NCBI GenBank assembly: GCA_016789485.1 | Contig: JAEURE010000008.1 | Location: 1 to 22,469, forward strand | Direction of reading: 5' to 3' | DNA length: 22,469 nucleotides | Origin: Anaerolineales bacterium | GTDB taxonomy: Bacteria > Chloroflexota > Anaerolineae > Anaerolineales > Villigracilaceae | In this document: positions 1 through 8,819 of the stretch, piece by piece | How the letters are laid out: each line of letters starts with the position of its first letter | Numbering within the stretch: position 1 is the stretch's first letter | The notes under the pieces: model-generated | What the model was told of the DNA's origin: nothing | The model's input: the letters and a program-made list of their open reading frames with translations, nothing else | The model's database searches: none | Position numbers and translations under genes: made by a program

Positions 1-1394
<1,394 letters not shown>

Positions 1395-1400
1395 AACATC

Positions 1401-2495
1401 ATGGACATGAAGCCACTGCTGAAAAAATTCGTCGAAACCGAATCCCCTTCACATGACCGCGAAGCGGTCAACCGTGTTGGTGCGCTCGTTGCGGAAGAAG
1501 CCCGCAGGCTCGGCGCTCACGTGGAACTCATCCCCAATAAAGAAACAGGTGATCACGTTGTAGCTCGTTTTGCATCTGCTGCTTCATCCGGTCCCATCCT
1601 TCTTCTCTGTCACATGGATACTGTTTTCCCGCTCGGAACGTTGGCGAAAATGCCCTTTCGTGAAGCAGATGGAAAATTATTCGGTCCGGGCATATTGGAT
1701 ATGAAAGCTGGTATTGTCATCTGCCTTGCTGCCATTGAAGAGTTACAAAATGCGGGCGGGCTCAAATTCCCGGTCACCCTGCTTTGCACTTCGGATGAAG
1801 AGATCGGCAGTCACAGTTCGCGCGCATTGATCGAAAAGCTGGCGCAGGAATCTTCCGCGGTGTTTGTCTTTGAGCCTGCCCTTGTAGATGGTTCGCTAAA
1901 AACATGGCGCAAAGGCGGCGGCGGATTTTTTGTCACAGCCAGGGGACGCGCTGCCCATGCAGGCGGCGACCATGAAAAGGGACGCAATGCCATCGAAGAA
2001 ATGGCGCATCAAATTCTCGCCATTCAAAAACTCACTGACTATTCCAGGCAGACTACACTTAATGTCGGTGTGATTCGCGGCGGTACGGTTTCGAATGTCG
2101 TTCCTGATGAAGCCTCCATCGAAGTGGATGTGCGCATCATGCAGCCCGGCGAATGGGAACGCATCGAAATCGAGATGAATAAACTCAAGCCAATTCTGGA
2201 TGGAACTTCGCTTCACATTTCGGGAGGGTTGAATCGCCCGCCCATGCCATTTGACAACACGATGAGCGCGACCTTCGAAAAAGCCAAAGCCATCGCTGCC
2301 TCCATCGGCATGGAATTGAAAGCAGGCGGCACGGGCGGCGCATCGGACGGGAATTTCGTTGCGCCCTTCGGGATCCCCGTGCTGGACGGTATGGGCGCCG
2401 TTGGTGAAGGATATCATTCTGAACGCGAATTCATCTTTGCCGACAGCCTCGAACAGAAAAAGAATCTTCTTGTGGCATTGTTGAAGAATTGGTAG
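1401..2495 (+). CDS. M20 family metallopeptidase, carboxypeptidase G2-like
   Basis: Two-zinc amidohydrolase or exopeptidase of the M20 family; 364 residues with no signal peptide, so probably cytoplasmic. The metal and catalytic residues are in place: His71 and Asp73 in CHMDTV, Asp100 in GILDMKAG, the catalytic Glu133 with Glu134 in SDEEIGS, Glu158 in FEPA and His339 near the end in GYHSERE. Overall organisation (zinc domain, lid insertion, zinc domain) resembles carboxypeptidase G2 and glutamate carboxypeptidases; the substrate cannot be read from sequence. It begins 6 bases after uppP, so is likely co-transcribed. No clear Shine-Dalgarno is visible, and the ATG two codons later is an alternative start. 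Confidence 0.9.
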   Translation: MDMKPLLKKFVETESPSHDREAVNRVGALVAEEARRLGAHVELIPNKETGDHVVARFASAASSGPILLLCHMDTVFPLGTLAKMPFREADGKLFGPGILDMKAGIVICLAAIEELQNAGGLKFPVTLLCTSDEEIGSHSSRALIEKLAQESSAVFVFEPALVDGSLKTWRKGGGGFFVTARGRAAHAGGDHEKGRNAIEEMAHQILAIQKLTDYSRQTTLNVGVIRGGTVSNVVPDEASIEVDVRIMQPGEWERIEIEMNKLKPILDGTSLHISGGLNRPPMPFDNTMSATFEKAKAIAASIGMELKAGGTGGASDGNFVAPFGIPVLDGMGAVGEGYHSEREFIFADSLEQKKNLLVALLKNW

Positions 2496-2510
2496 AAATG
2501 AAAGTAAACT

Positions 2511-2607
2511 ACGTCTTTGTGAGGGCGTTCTTCCTCGAAGCAATCCCTGTAATGATAGAGAGATTGTGTCGCCGCCGAAAAGAAAGAGCAGCGGCTCGCA
2601 ACGACAT
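2511..2607. repeat. degenerate inverted-repeat element overlapping a lipoprotein start
   Basis: The left arm contains GAGGGCGTTCTTCCTCGAAGCAATC and, after a short centre, the right arm contains GAGATTGTGTCGCCGCC and GGCTCGCAACGACAT. The arms are imperfect reverse complements (CGAAGCAATC against GAGATTGTGTCG; CTTTGTGAGG against CTCGCAACGA). From memory, this resembles a dispersed non-coding palindromic repeat type found in several bacterial genomes with CGAAGCAATCTC-like arms. It encodes no protein of its own. Identity as a repeat family member is inferred from the fold and this resemblance. Confidence 0.45.
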
Positions 2608-3229
2608 AATCTTCTTTTTTCTTTTCTCTTTCCTCCTTTTTTCCTGCACTCCTGCTGCGCAGCCGCTTGCTCAAACGGAAATTATTCCCGTTTATTCCAC
2701 ATCTGCTGCCCAGCCGTGGATGAGCGAACTCTTTGCCTGTGCAAATGATCTGTCCGTAACTTTGAAAGTGACTCCGGACTCTCCTGAAATCTATCTGCGC
2801 CTCGGCGAGCCAGAGACTCTGCTTTCCCCAGCCTATCAAATTGATGAAGAGGAAATTCTCATCGTTACAAATCGTGAAAGCCCAGTAAAAAACCTGTCTC
2901 TCGAAGAGACACAGGTTCTGTTTGCAGGGCAGGGAGATACATCCGTGCAAGTATGGGGATATGCGTCAGATGCGGATGTGCAAATTGCCTTTGACCAGTT
3001 CGTGATGAAGGGAAGAAGCGTCACTTCTTTTGCAAGGATGGCTGCGAATCCGCAGGAAATGTCCGACATGCTGAATTCCGAATCCAATTCGGTTGGGATC
3101 CTCCCAAAGCATTGGGTGGCGGGAAGTGTTCGCGAGGTGTATTCGGCAGGGATTGTGCCAGTGCTGGCGATCACGAAGCAAGAGCCGCAGGGGCTAGTGA
3201 GCCTATTGATTTCCTGCTTGCAAAAATAA
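2552..3229 (+). CDS. PstS-like solute-binding lipoprotein
   Basis: Probable surface lipoprotein of 225 residues from this start. A positively charged N-region rich in Arg/Lys is followed by a very hydrophobic stretch at about 19-31 and a lipobox LLFSC with Cys32 as the lipid-attachment site. The mature part has features of PstS-type (type 2) periplasmic binding proteins, notably LSLEETQVLFAG followed by a Trp-containing strand, and a C-terminal half with SVGILPKHW. It is shorter than a typical PstS and no transport genes flank it, so the ligand is unknown. The frame is open upstream to 2489, overlapping the M20 gene by 7 bases; ATG 2552 was preferred because it gives a normal signal peptide. 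The coding start lies inside an inverted-repeat element. Confidence 0.65.
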   Translation: MIERLCRRRKERAAARNDIIFFFLFSFLLFSCTPAAQPLAQTEIIPVYSTSAAQPWMSELFACANDLSVTLKVTPDSPEIYLRLGEPETLLSPAYQIDEEEILIVTNRESPVKNLSLEETQVLFAGQGDTSVQVWGYASDADVQIAFDQFVMKGRSVTSFARMAANPQEMSDMLNSESNSVGILPKHWVAGSVREVYSAGIVPVLAITKQEPQGLVSLLISCLQK

Positions 3230-3235
3230 ACAGCC

Positions 3236-3264
3236 TTGACGGGAGCAGGGGATGGGAGTATTAT
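3236..3264 (+). promoter_or_regulatory. sigma-70-type promoter for the 3314-4470 unit
   Basis: TTGACG (-35, 3236-3241) and TATTAT (-10, 3259-3264) are separated by exactly 17 bases. This is the best consensus promoter in the window. Transcription would start near 3271, at the edge of an inverted repeat. Confidence 0.8.
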
Positions 3265-3272
3265 GCTTCTAA

Positions 3273-3295
3273 ACTGGTTTGTAATACAAACTAGT
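3273..3295. promoter_or_regulatory. inverted-repeat operator
   Basis: ACTGGTTTGTA, a one-base centre, then TACAAACTAGT: two 11-base arms that are reverse complements except at one position. The site covers roughly +2 to +25 of the predicted transcript and precedes the ribosome-binding site GGAG at 3304-3307. A winged-helix regulator is encoded two genes into the same unit, so autorepression is the simplest reading. Binding itself is inferred. Confidence 0.65.
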
Positions 3296-3313
3296 TTGCA
3301 AAAGGAGTATAAA

Positions 3314-3955
3314 ATGAAAAATGAATCTACTCAAGTTCAACAGCGTGTGATGCGCTACTGGTATATTGACGGGCTGGGCGAGTTAGTGGGCGGCGGGGGT
3401 GTGTTCTTTGTTCTTGCCCTTTATTTCTCAGCCCAGCAATATTTTGGCGAGGATTCGCTGGTTGGCGGATTGCTGCAGGCAGGCTTATTTTTGATTCTAG
3501 TCGGCAGCTTTGTTTTTGTGCGCAGGTTGATCGCTTCTTTGAAGATGCGGGTGACATATCCGCGCACAGGGTATGTGGAATATCGAGCCAGCAGGCAAAA
3601 CAGAATTCTCATGGGGGCGCTTGCCGCACTCTCTGCTGCTGCAATGTCTGGGGTTATTGTTTTGATCGTGCGCAGTTTCGATGCTATTGATACCATGGTC
3701 GCAATGACGGGCATACTGGTAGCGGTTATCCTGCTTGTGAAACAGGTTTGGTCTACCAGAATGCCCCGGTTTTACTTCCTTGGCGCGATCTCATTGATAC
3801 TGGGTGGAATATTATCGGTGAGTGGTTTTGCCCGTGGATACAACCTTGGCTTGTTCTATGGCTTCATGAGTATTGCCTTTGCAGTTTCAGGCGGTATTAC
3901 TTTGAAGAATTATCTGCGTGAAAATCCGCTGCCCGCGGAGGTGGAGAATGACTAA
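3314..3955 (+). CDS. six-helix membrane protein of unknown function
   Basis: 213 residues with a short hydrophilic N-terminus and about six hydrophobic helices (near 16-38, 45-65, 98-120, 126-146, 153-175 and 178-200). Between helices 2 and 3 is a conserved-looking polar segment, RVTYPRTGYVEYR. No catalytic motif is recognised. The start at 3314 is fixed by GGAG six bases upstream; an upstream in-frame start at 3236 would read through the promoter and operator. The last 8 bases overlap the start of the winged-helix regulator, a pattern typical of a regulator and its membrane partner. Function remains unassigned. Confidence 0.8.
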   Translation: MKNESTQVQQRVMRYWYIDGLGELVGGGGVFFVLALYFSAQQYFGEDSLVGGLLQAGLFLILVGSFVFVRRLIASLKMRVTYPRTGYVEYRASRQNRILMGALAALSAAAMSGVIVLIVRSFDAIDTMVAMTGILVAVILLVKQVWSTRMPRFYFLGAISLILGGILSVSGFARGYNLGLFYGFMSIAFAVSGGITLKNYLRENPLPAEVEND

Positions 3956-4256
3956 AGACTTGCGCGGTTTGGCTGACCTGGATCGAGCAATCCACGAACC
4001 TGCGCGGTTGTTGATCGTAACCATTCTTTCCACAGTGGAAAGCGCCGACTTTCTTTTCCTCCAGCGCGAAGCGGGCTTAACCAAAGGGAATCTTTCTGCT
4101 CATCTCACTAAATTGGAGGAAGCAGGTTATGTTGAGATCAAAAAAACATTCAAAGGAAAACTTCCGCTCACAGTCTGTAAATTGACCAAATCTGGCAGCA
4201 AGGCATTCGCCCAATATCGCCAGCAGATGGTGAAATTTATGAGTACAACGGGATAG
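3948..4256 (+). CDS. winged-helix transcriptional regulator (MarR/ArsR-like, PF13601-type)
   Basis: Small cytoplasmic DNA-binding protein of 102 residues consisting of little more than one winged helix-turn-helix. Recognition-helix region: LQREAGLTKGNLSAHLTKLEEAGYVEIKK, split as helix (FLFLQREAG), turn (LTKGNLSAHLTKLE) and wing (GYVEIKKTFKG...TVCKLTKSG). The pattern matches the one-domain winged-helix family often encoded beside small membrane proteins. ATG 3948 was chosen because it follows GGAG (3943-3946) and makes MTKDLRGLADLDR the N-terminus, typical of the family; the longer upstream start lacks support. It probably represses its own unit through the inverted repeat at 3273-3295. Confidence 0.85.
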   Translation: MTKDLRGLADLDRAIHEPARLLIVTILSTVESADFLFLQREAGLTKGNLSAHLTKLEEAGYVEIKKTFKGKLPLTVCKLTKSGSKAFAQYRQQMVKFMSTTG

Positions 4257-4287
4257 TTGAAATTTACTTAATTAAAAAGGAGAAAAG

Positions 4288-4470
4288 ATGAAATCAAAAC
4301 ATACATTGATCGTAATGGCGCTTGTATTTTTAGTGATGGCAGTTTCCACATCCGTTGGGATATGGGCAGACGTTTCCACCCCTGTCAAACTTGGCATGTT
4401 TGTCTACGGCTTTGGCAGCGGAGTTGCTGTGGGCGGCTGGTTCGCCGCAGTCAGCAGGAAGTCTGATTGA
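4288..4470 (+). CDS. 60-residue membrane protein
   Basis: A small gene with a strong ribosome-binding site (AAGGAG about 6 bases before the ATG). It encodes two hydrophobic segments, about 7-27 and 34-54, the second Gly-rich (GFGSGVAVGGW), with a short basic tail. It is the third gene of the operator-controlled unit and is followed by its terminator. The position, spacing and membrane topology argue for a real protein, perhaps a partner of the six-helix membrane protein. No family is recognised. Confidence 0.7.
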   Translation: MKSKHTLIVMALVFLVMAVSTSVGIWADVSTPVKLGMFVYGFGSGVAVGGWFAAVSRKSD

Positions 4471-4484
4471 AAATAGAACAGCCC

Positions 4485-4521
4485 AAAAAGAGGATGGCGG
4501 TCAGGTTGCTATCCTCTTTTT
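4485..4521 (+). terminator. intrinsic terminator
   Basis: AAAAAGAGGAT at 4485-4495 pairs perfectly with ATCCTCTTTTT at 4511-4521 around a 15-base loop. The U-rich end and A-rich start make it potentially bidirectional. It closes the 3236-4470 unit. Confidence 0.85.
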
Positions 4522-4555
4522 GTTACTTGGGGCAAGCCAATTGGATTTGAAATCT

Positions 4556-4565
4556 GTTTGCAAAC
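4556..4565. promoter_or_regulatory. short palindrome upstream of the ABC cluster promoter
   Basis: GTTTGCAAAC is a perfect 10-base palindrome lying just upstream of the predicted -35 box. A related AGTTTGCAAA string occurs at 3292-3301, next to the inverted-repeat operator. A shared regulator is possible, but a 10-base palindrome can also occur by chance. Confidence 0.3.
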
Positions 4566-4572
4566 CCGCCTT

Positions 4573-4602
4573 TTGCAACGAATTGCACAATAGCGGTAAA
4601 AT
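4573..4602 (+). promoter_or_regulatory. promoter of the ABC/phosphorelay cluster
   Basis: TTGCAA (4573-4578) and TAAAAT (4597-4602) are spaced by 18 bases. The predicted start site near 4609 leaves at most about five bases before the ATG at 4614, and no Shine-Dalgarno is present, so the message is probably leaderless or nearly so. Confidence 0.6.
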
Positions 4603-4613
4603 CAAGTTGAATT

Positions 4614-5360
4614 ATGGAAACCTCATTAATTGAACTAAGGAACGTATCAAAAACCTACTCTACTGCGGCGGGGGATTTCGTCGCGTTAAAGAATGTTGAC
4701 CTTAAGATCAACGCAGGCGAATTCGTTGGCATTGTCGGTAAATCGGGGGCGGGAAAATCCACTTTGTTGAACATGATCAATGGCGTGGATGATCTCTCCG
4801 ACGGTGAAGTCATTGTCACCAGCGGCGGAAAATCCATTTCCATCCATGCAATGAGCGAGGATCAGCGCGCGCTTTGGCGTGGCCAGAATATGGGCGTTGT
4901 CTACCAGTCCTTTCAACTTTTGCCCATGCTCACGCTCGTCGAGAACATCACCCTCCCCATGGATCTTTCCGACAACTACAGGCCGCGCGAATCAAAGGAA
5001 CGCGCCATGCAATTGCTTCAACTTGTCGAGTTGGAGGAGCACGCTTATAAACTGCCCTCCTTAATCTCCGGCGGGCAGCAGCAGCGTGTTGCCATCGCGC
5101 GTGCGCTTGCCAATGATCCTTCCATTCTCGTTGCGGATGAACCTACCGGCAGCCTTGACTCGATCACTGCCGACCATATCTTTGAAGTCTTTGAACATCT
5201 CGTTACCGATCAAGGTAAGACCATTGTCATGGTTACACACGATCTGGGTTTATCAAGCCGCTTTTCACGCAGCTTAAGAATTACGGATGGGGAATTGGAA
5301 AATGAAATTGATTTGGCTGAACCAAAATTCGACAAAACCCTGCGGAGGCGCAGAAAATGA
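4614..5360 (+). CDS. ABC transporter ATPase, MacB/LolD type, canonical
   Basis: Cytoplasmic ATPase driving a MacB/FtsX-type permease; 248 residues. All motifs are intact: Walker [10 protein letters not shown] at 42-50, Q-loop Gln98 in VVYQSF, signature ISGGQQQ at 151-157, Walker B ILVADE at 171-176 and the switch His209 in MVTHD. The PTGSLD stretch after Walker B is typical of the MacB/LolD/FtsE branch. The stop overlaps the ATG of a second, different ATPase, so the two are translationally coupled and probably form a heterodimer under the double-FtsX permease encoded at 10943-13375. A charged C-terminal tail ends in LRRRRK. Substrate unknown. Confidence 0.93.
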   Translation: METSLIELRNVSKTYSTAAGDFVALKNVDLKINAGEFVGIVGKSGAGKSTLLNMINGVDDLSDGEVIVTSGGKSISIHAMSEDQRALWRGQNMGVVYQSFQLLPMLTLVENITLPMDLSDNYRPRESKERAMQLLQLVELEEHAYKLPSLISGGQQQRVAIARALANDPSILVADEPTGSLDSITADHIFEVFEHLVTDQGKTIVMVTHDLGLSSRFSRSLRITDGELENEIDLAEPKFDKTLRRRRK

Positions 5361-6508
5361 AAACGCCTCGTTCACCGCGGGCAGTTGATTCTGTCCGAGA
5401 AGCCTCCTCCTCTGCGGATGCCATCATCCAACTGCATGGCGTCGCCAAACGTTTTGCCAACGCGGCAGGTGAATTCACCGTCCTCAAAGGCGTGGATTTA
5501 ACCATCAAACGCGGCGAGTTCGTTTCTATTGTCGGTAAATCTGGCAGCGGAAAATCCACTTTGCTGAACATGGTCACAGGCATTGACCATCCCAGCGAAG
5601 GGCAGGTCATCGTCAACGGCAAGGATATTTACACAGGTGTCACCGAAAGCCAGCGGTCCAACTGGCGCGGCAAGAATCTGGGCATCGTTTTCCAGTTTTT
5701 CCAGCTGCTGCCCATGCTTACGCTTTTGGAAAACGTCATGCTCCCCATGGATTATGTGGATATGTACAGCTTTGACGAGCGTCCCGAACGCGCCATGGAA
5801 TTATTGAAACTGGTGGGCTTGGAAAAATTTGCAAATAAACTGCCCATTCTTGTTTCCACAGGTCAACAGCAATTGGCGGCGATTGCCCGCGCCATGGCTT
5901 GTGACCCGCCTCTTCTGATCGCCGATGAGCCGACAGGCAACCTCGATACCAAATCCGCAGATACGATCATCGGGCTGTTTGAACATTTTGTTTCACAAGG
6001 AAAGACGATCGTCATGGTCACGCATGACCCGTCGCTCACATCGCGCACCCATCGCAACATCATCATCTCCGATGGCGAATTGATCGACGAGACGATTGCA
6101 AGGTCCTTGCCGCAATTGAGACATCGCCACATGTTGGAGTTCACGAAACTGGTGGAAGAGCGGGTATACCAGCCGCGTGAGACTATTATCTCCCGCAATG
6201 AGCCCGTGGATTATTTCTTTATGATCCGCAGCGGTGAAGTGGAAGTGATTTTGCAGAGCAGGAAGAAAAATGAAAACATCGTTTCCCGTTTGGGCGACGG
6301 CGAATTCTTTGGCGAGATGGAGCTGCTCAAAGGCGGAAAATCCATTGCCAATGTGCGTGCAGGGAACAAGCCTGTGGAGGTGTTGGTTCTGCCGCGCGCA
6401 GATTTTGTGCGCGTGATGAACGAATCCCCGATCACAGCCGAGGCGGTGGCAAAAATCGTTCAAAAACGGTTGGAAGCGCATCGAATTTCCGATTACAGAA
6501 GCAGATAA
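5357..6508 (+). CDS. ABC ATPase with degenerate signature fused to a cyclic-nucleotide-binding-like domain
   Basis: Second ATPase of the pair; 383 residues. Residues about 22-250 are a MacB-type nucleotide-binding domain with intact Walker A (GKSGSGKST, 60-68), Q-loop (Gln113 in VFQFF), Walker B (LLIADE, 186-191) and His223. The signature is changed: VSTGQQQLAAIARAM at 166-180 in place of SGGQQQR. Residues about 255-375 form a CAP_ED/cNMP-binding fold, with a YFFMIRSGEVEV strand and FFGEMELLKGGKS at 317-329, the phosphate-binding cassette. The usual cassette Arg is absent (GKSIANV). In the heterodimer, one ATP site would therefore be consensus and one degenerate. The C-terminal domain may sense a ligand other than cAMP, or act purely structurally. 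Confidence 0.88.
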   Translation: MKTPRSPRAVDSVREASSSADAIIQLHGVAKRFANAAGEFTVLKGVDLTIKRGEFVSIVGKSGSGKSTLLNMVTGIDHPSEGQVIVNGKDIYTGVTESQRSNWRGKNLGIVFQFFQLLPMLTLLENVMLPMDYVDMYSFDERPERAMELLKLVGLEKFANKLPILVSTGQQQLAAIARAMACDPPLLIADEPTGNLDTKSADTIIGLFEHFVSQGKTIVMVTHDPSLTSRTHRNIIISDGELIDETIARSLPQLRHRHMLEFTKLVEERVYQPRETIISRNEPVDYFFMIRSGEVEVILQSRKKNENIVSRLGDGEFFGEMELLKGGKSIANVRAGNKPVEVLVLPRADFVRVMNESPITAEAVAKIVQKRLEAHRISDYRSR

Positions 6509-6510
6509 TC

Positions 6511-8406
6511 ATGCCCTCGTCTGACCCGCGTTCACTCCCGCAGATACTCTACATCGAAGACAGCGATGAATCCCGCGCGCTTGTGCGGCGTCTGCTCTCG
6601 GATAGATATGTAGTGCTCGAAGCCGCTGATCCGCTTGATGGCTTGCAGCTTGCTGAGGAAACAAATCCCAGCCTGATTTTGCTTGATCACAATTTGCCGC
6701 ATATGACAGGCAGTGAAGCCGCAACCCGCTTGAAGAAAATGCTGCCGGATACACCCATCGTCATTGTTTCTGCGGATACATCACCCGGCGCGCGGGAACG
6801 CGCGCTTGCGGCAGGGGCGGTTGGCTTTATCTCCAAACCGATAGAAGATGACTTTGAAGAATTAGTCTACGAATATTTAAATGGCAGGGTTGAGAAGCTT
6901 GAACATGCCGAGAAGCATTTGCAGGCTTATCAACAGGAGTTGGTGGAACGTCTTGAAGGTAACATCCGTCAATTGAGCAGCGCACTGGAAAAGAACAAAC
7001 ACCTGCTTCAGCAGAACGAGCGTATGTTTTCCATGCTCGAACGAAGACATCGCCTGCTTGAAACTGCGGCGCGTGTTGGGCAAATGGTAACTTCGATTTT
7101 GGATATGGATGAGCTGCTCAAGCATACCGTCAATATCATTTGTAGCGAGTTTAATTTTTATTATTCAGGTATCTTCCTCGTTTCAGAAGATCGTCAACGA
7201 GCGGTGCTGCGTGCTGGATATGCCGCCGCAGGACGCAAAATGATGGAGCAAAATTATCACCTGCCCGTGGATGATAAGTCCATGATCGGAACCGCCATCT
7301 TGAGCCAGGAGGCGAAACTTGCTTTGGATGTGGATGGGGAGGAGTCGCGCTTCAAGAATCCGTTTTTGCCTGATACTCGTTCCGAGATGGCTCTGCCGCT
7401 GGTAGTTGATTCGGTCACCCTGGGAGCATTGACCGTGCAAAGCAACCAGTTGAATGCATTTTCCGAGGACGATATTACTTCGCTGCAAGCCATGGCTGAA
7501 CAGGTTGCAATTGCCATCAACAATGCCCAGTTGATGAATAAGCTGGAAAGTGCGAACGCTGAAATTTTACGCACGAAAACATTTGAAGCGATTGCCACCG
7601 CGACAGGCGAAGCCATCCATTGGGTGGGGAACAAGGCTGCGCCGATTCCCGGCAGTGTCAAGCGTGTGCGCGAAGATTTGGGATATCTGCTGGCGTTGGT
7701 TGGGCAGATCGATGAATCAGCGTTGGATAATGAATCGTTACGAGTGGCAGTTCAAACGGTCAAGGAAGAGGCGGATACGCTGGGTATTGACCTGAAACAA
7801 ATTCTGACTGAAATGTCCGCCATGAAGCCAAATCGATTGCAAGCATTGGTCAGCGTCGAATCTTTGATGGAAGATCTGGATATTGCCGAAAAGAGTGCGG
7901 CGACGATTTTGGATATCAAGGAAGGTTTGATTGGTCCTGCGCGTCAACGTAACGATGCGGTTGTTTCTTTGCGAGAAATGATCACTGCCACTGTGGAGGG
8001 CATGGGGCTGCCCGACGGCGTGGTGGAGATGAGTTGGGCGGATGATATGCCCGCCGCACATGTGGATGTAAGACAGGTGGAGCAGGTTTTCAATAATTTG
8101 ATCAAGAACGCGTGGGAGGCAATGGGGACGACTTCCGCGCCGAAGATTTTTGTGAATGGACGCCGTGACGATGATCCGAATTTTGTTTTGGTGACCATAA
8201 AGGATAACGGCCCTGGAATTCCAAAAGAGATTCAAGATAAGATCTGGGTTTCGTTTTTCACCACCAAAGGGACCAGCGGCGGGACGGGGCTTGGCCTTTC
8301 CTCGGTGATGCAGATCGTGAATCAGCACGGCGGAAAGATTACCTTGGAAAGCGATGCGGGAAAAGGTGCAACTTTTTTTGTGCGCCTGCCTGTTCAGAAA
8401 TCATAA
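6511..8406 (+). CDS. hybrid sensor: receiver, coiled coil, GAF, histidine kinase
   Basis: Soluble 631-residue signalling protein starting 2 bases after the ATPase gene. Order: receiver domain (about 10-125; acidic pair Glu16/Asp17, phospho-acceptor Asp59 in LLDHNLP, Ser87, Lys109), coiled coil (about 126-188), GAF sensor (about 190-345, with TRSEMALPL), a helical dimerisation region, and an HATPase domain with N-box FNNLIKNAWEAM (527-538), DNGPGIP (565-571), FFTTK and GGTGLGLS. The candidate phospho-histidine is His370 in EAIHWVGNK, which departs from the usual HExxxP box but is shared with the second kinase here. An N-terminal receiver suggests it can be controlled by another kinase. No transmembrane segment, so the signal is cytoplasmic. 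Confidence 0.88.
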   Translation: MPSSDPRSLPQILYIEDSDESRALVRRLLSDRYVVLEAADPLDGLQLAEETNPSLILLDHNLPHMTGSEAATRLKKMLPDTPIVIVSADTSPGARERALAAGAVGFISKPIEDDFEELVYEYLNGRVEKLEHAEKHLQAYQQELVERLEGNIRQLSSALEKNKHLLQQNERMFSMLERRHRLLETAARVGQMVTSILDMDELLKHTVNIICSEFNFYYSGIFLVSEDRQRAVLRAGYAAAGRKMMEQNYHLPVDDKSMIGTAILSQEAKLALDVDGEESRFKNPFLPDTRSEMALPLVVDSVTLGALTVQSNQLNAFSEDDITSLQAMAEQVAIAINNAQLMNKLESANAEILRTKTFEAIATATGEAIHWVGNKAAPIPGSVKRVREDLGYLLALVGQIDESALDNESLRVAVQTVKEEADTLGIDLKQILTEMSAMKPNRLQALVSVESLMEDLDIAEKSAATILDIKEGLIGPARQRNDAVVSLREMITATVEGMGLPDGVVEMSWADDMPAAHVDVRQVEQVFNNLIKNAWEAMGTTSAPKIFVNGRRDDDPNFVLVTIKDNGPGIPKEIQDKIWVSFFTTKGTSGGTGLGLSSVMQIVNQHGGKITLESDAGKGATFFVRLPVQKS

Positions 8407-8425
8407 TTTTATTTTTGGAGGTTGC

Positions 8426-8812
8426 ATGACAACAGTTCTTTTAGTGGACGATGAGAAGTTGATCCAACGCAGTTTGGAGAAGACTCTTTTGCGGGCAGGT
8501 TTTGATGTGTTGACCGCATCCGATTGCAAAAGCGGGAGCGAAGTCTTTTCGAAAAACGCAGGTGAAGTCAACATTGCCGTGTTGGATCTGAATATGCCCG
8601 GCTTTGACGGTATGCCAAAAACAGGCGCAGGCTTTGACCTGCTCGATGACTTGAAAAAGAAAAAGGCTGACCTGCCCGTGGTGATCCTGACCGCTTATGA
8701 TGAAGTGAGCCGCGCAAAGGATGCCGCTTCGCATGGCGCAAGCGCATTCTTCGTCAAAGGGCGTGAGCAGGGATTGGTTGAATTGATCCAGAAAATTTTG
8801 AATGAAAAATAG
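8426..8812 (+). CDS. stand-alone response-regulator receiver
   Basis: 128-residue single-domain CheY-like protein. Conserved sites: Asp8/Asp9 in LLVDDE, phospho-acceptor Asp54 in AVLDLNMPG, Thr89 in VILTAYD and Lys111 in FFVKG. There is no output domain, so it works as a phosphate shuttle or a protein-binding switch. The start at 8426 is set by GGAGG at 8417-8421; the open frame extends further upstream into the preceding kinase gene without support. It lies between two hybrid kinases, consistent with a multistep phosphorelay. Confidence 0.9.
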   Translation: MTTVLLVDDEKLIQRSLEKTLLRAGFDVLTASDCKSGSEVFSKNAGEVNIAVLDLNMPGFDGMPKTGAGFDLLDDLKKKKADLPVVILTAYDEVSRAKDAASHGASAFFVKGREQGLVELIQKILNEK

Positions 8813-8819
8813 AGGAATT

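Noticed and set aside
1896..2543. Long antisense open frame (215 codons) opposite the M20 peptidase gene
   Set aside because: A shadow of the well-supported M20 gene; the protein is rich in His/Arg/Phe with no family resemblance and no start signals.
3236..3313. N-terminal extension of the six-helix membrane protein from an upstream in-frame start
   Set aside because: This stretch holds the promoter and operator, while the 3314 start has a well-placed GGAG.
7738..8328. Antisense open frame (196 codons) opposite the first kinase
   Set aside because: Codon shadow of conserved kinase motifs; no ribosome-binding site or domain.
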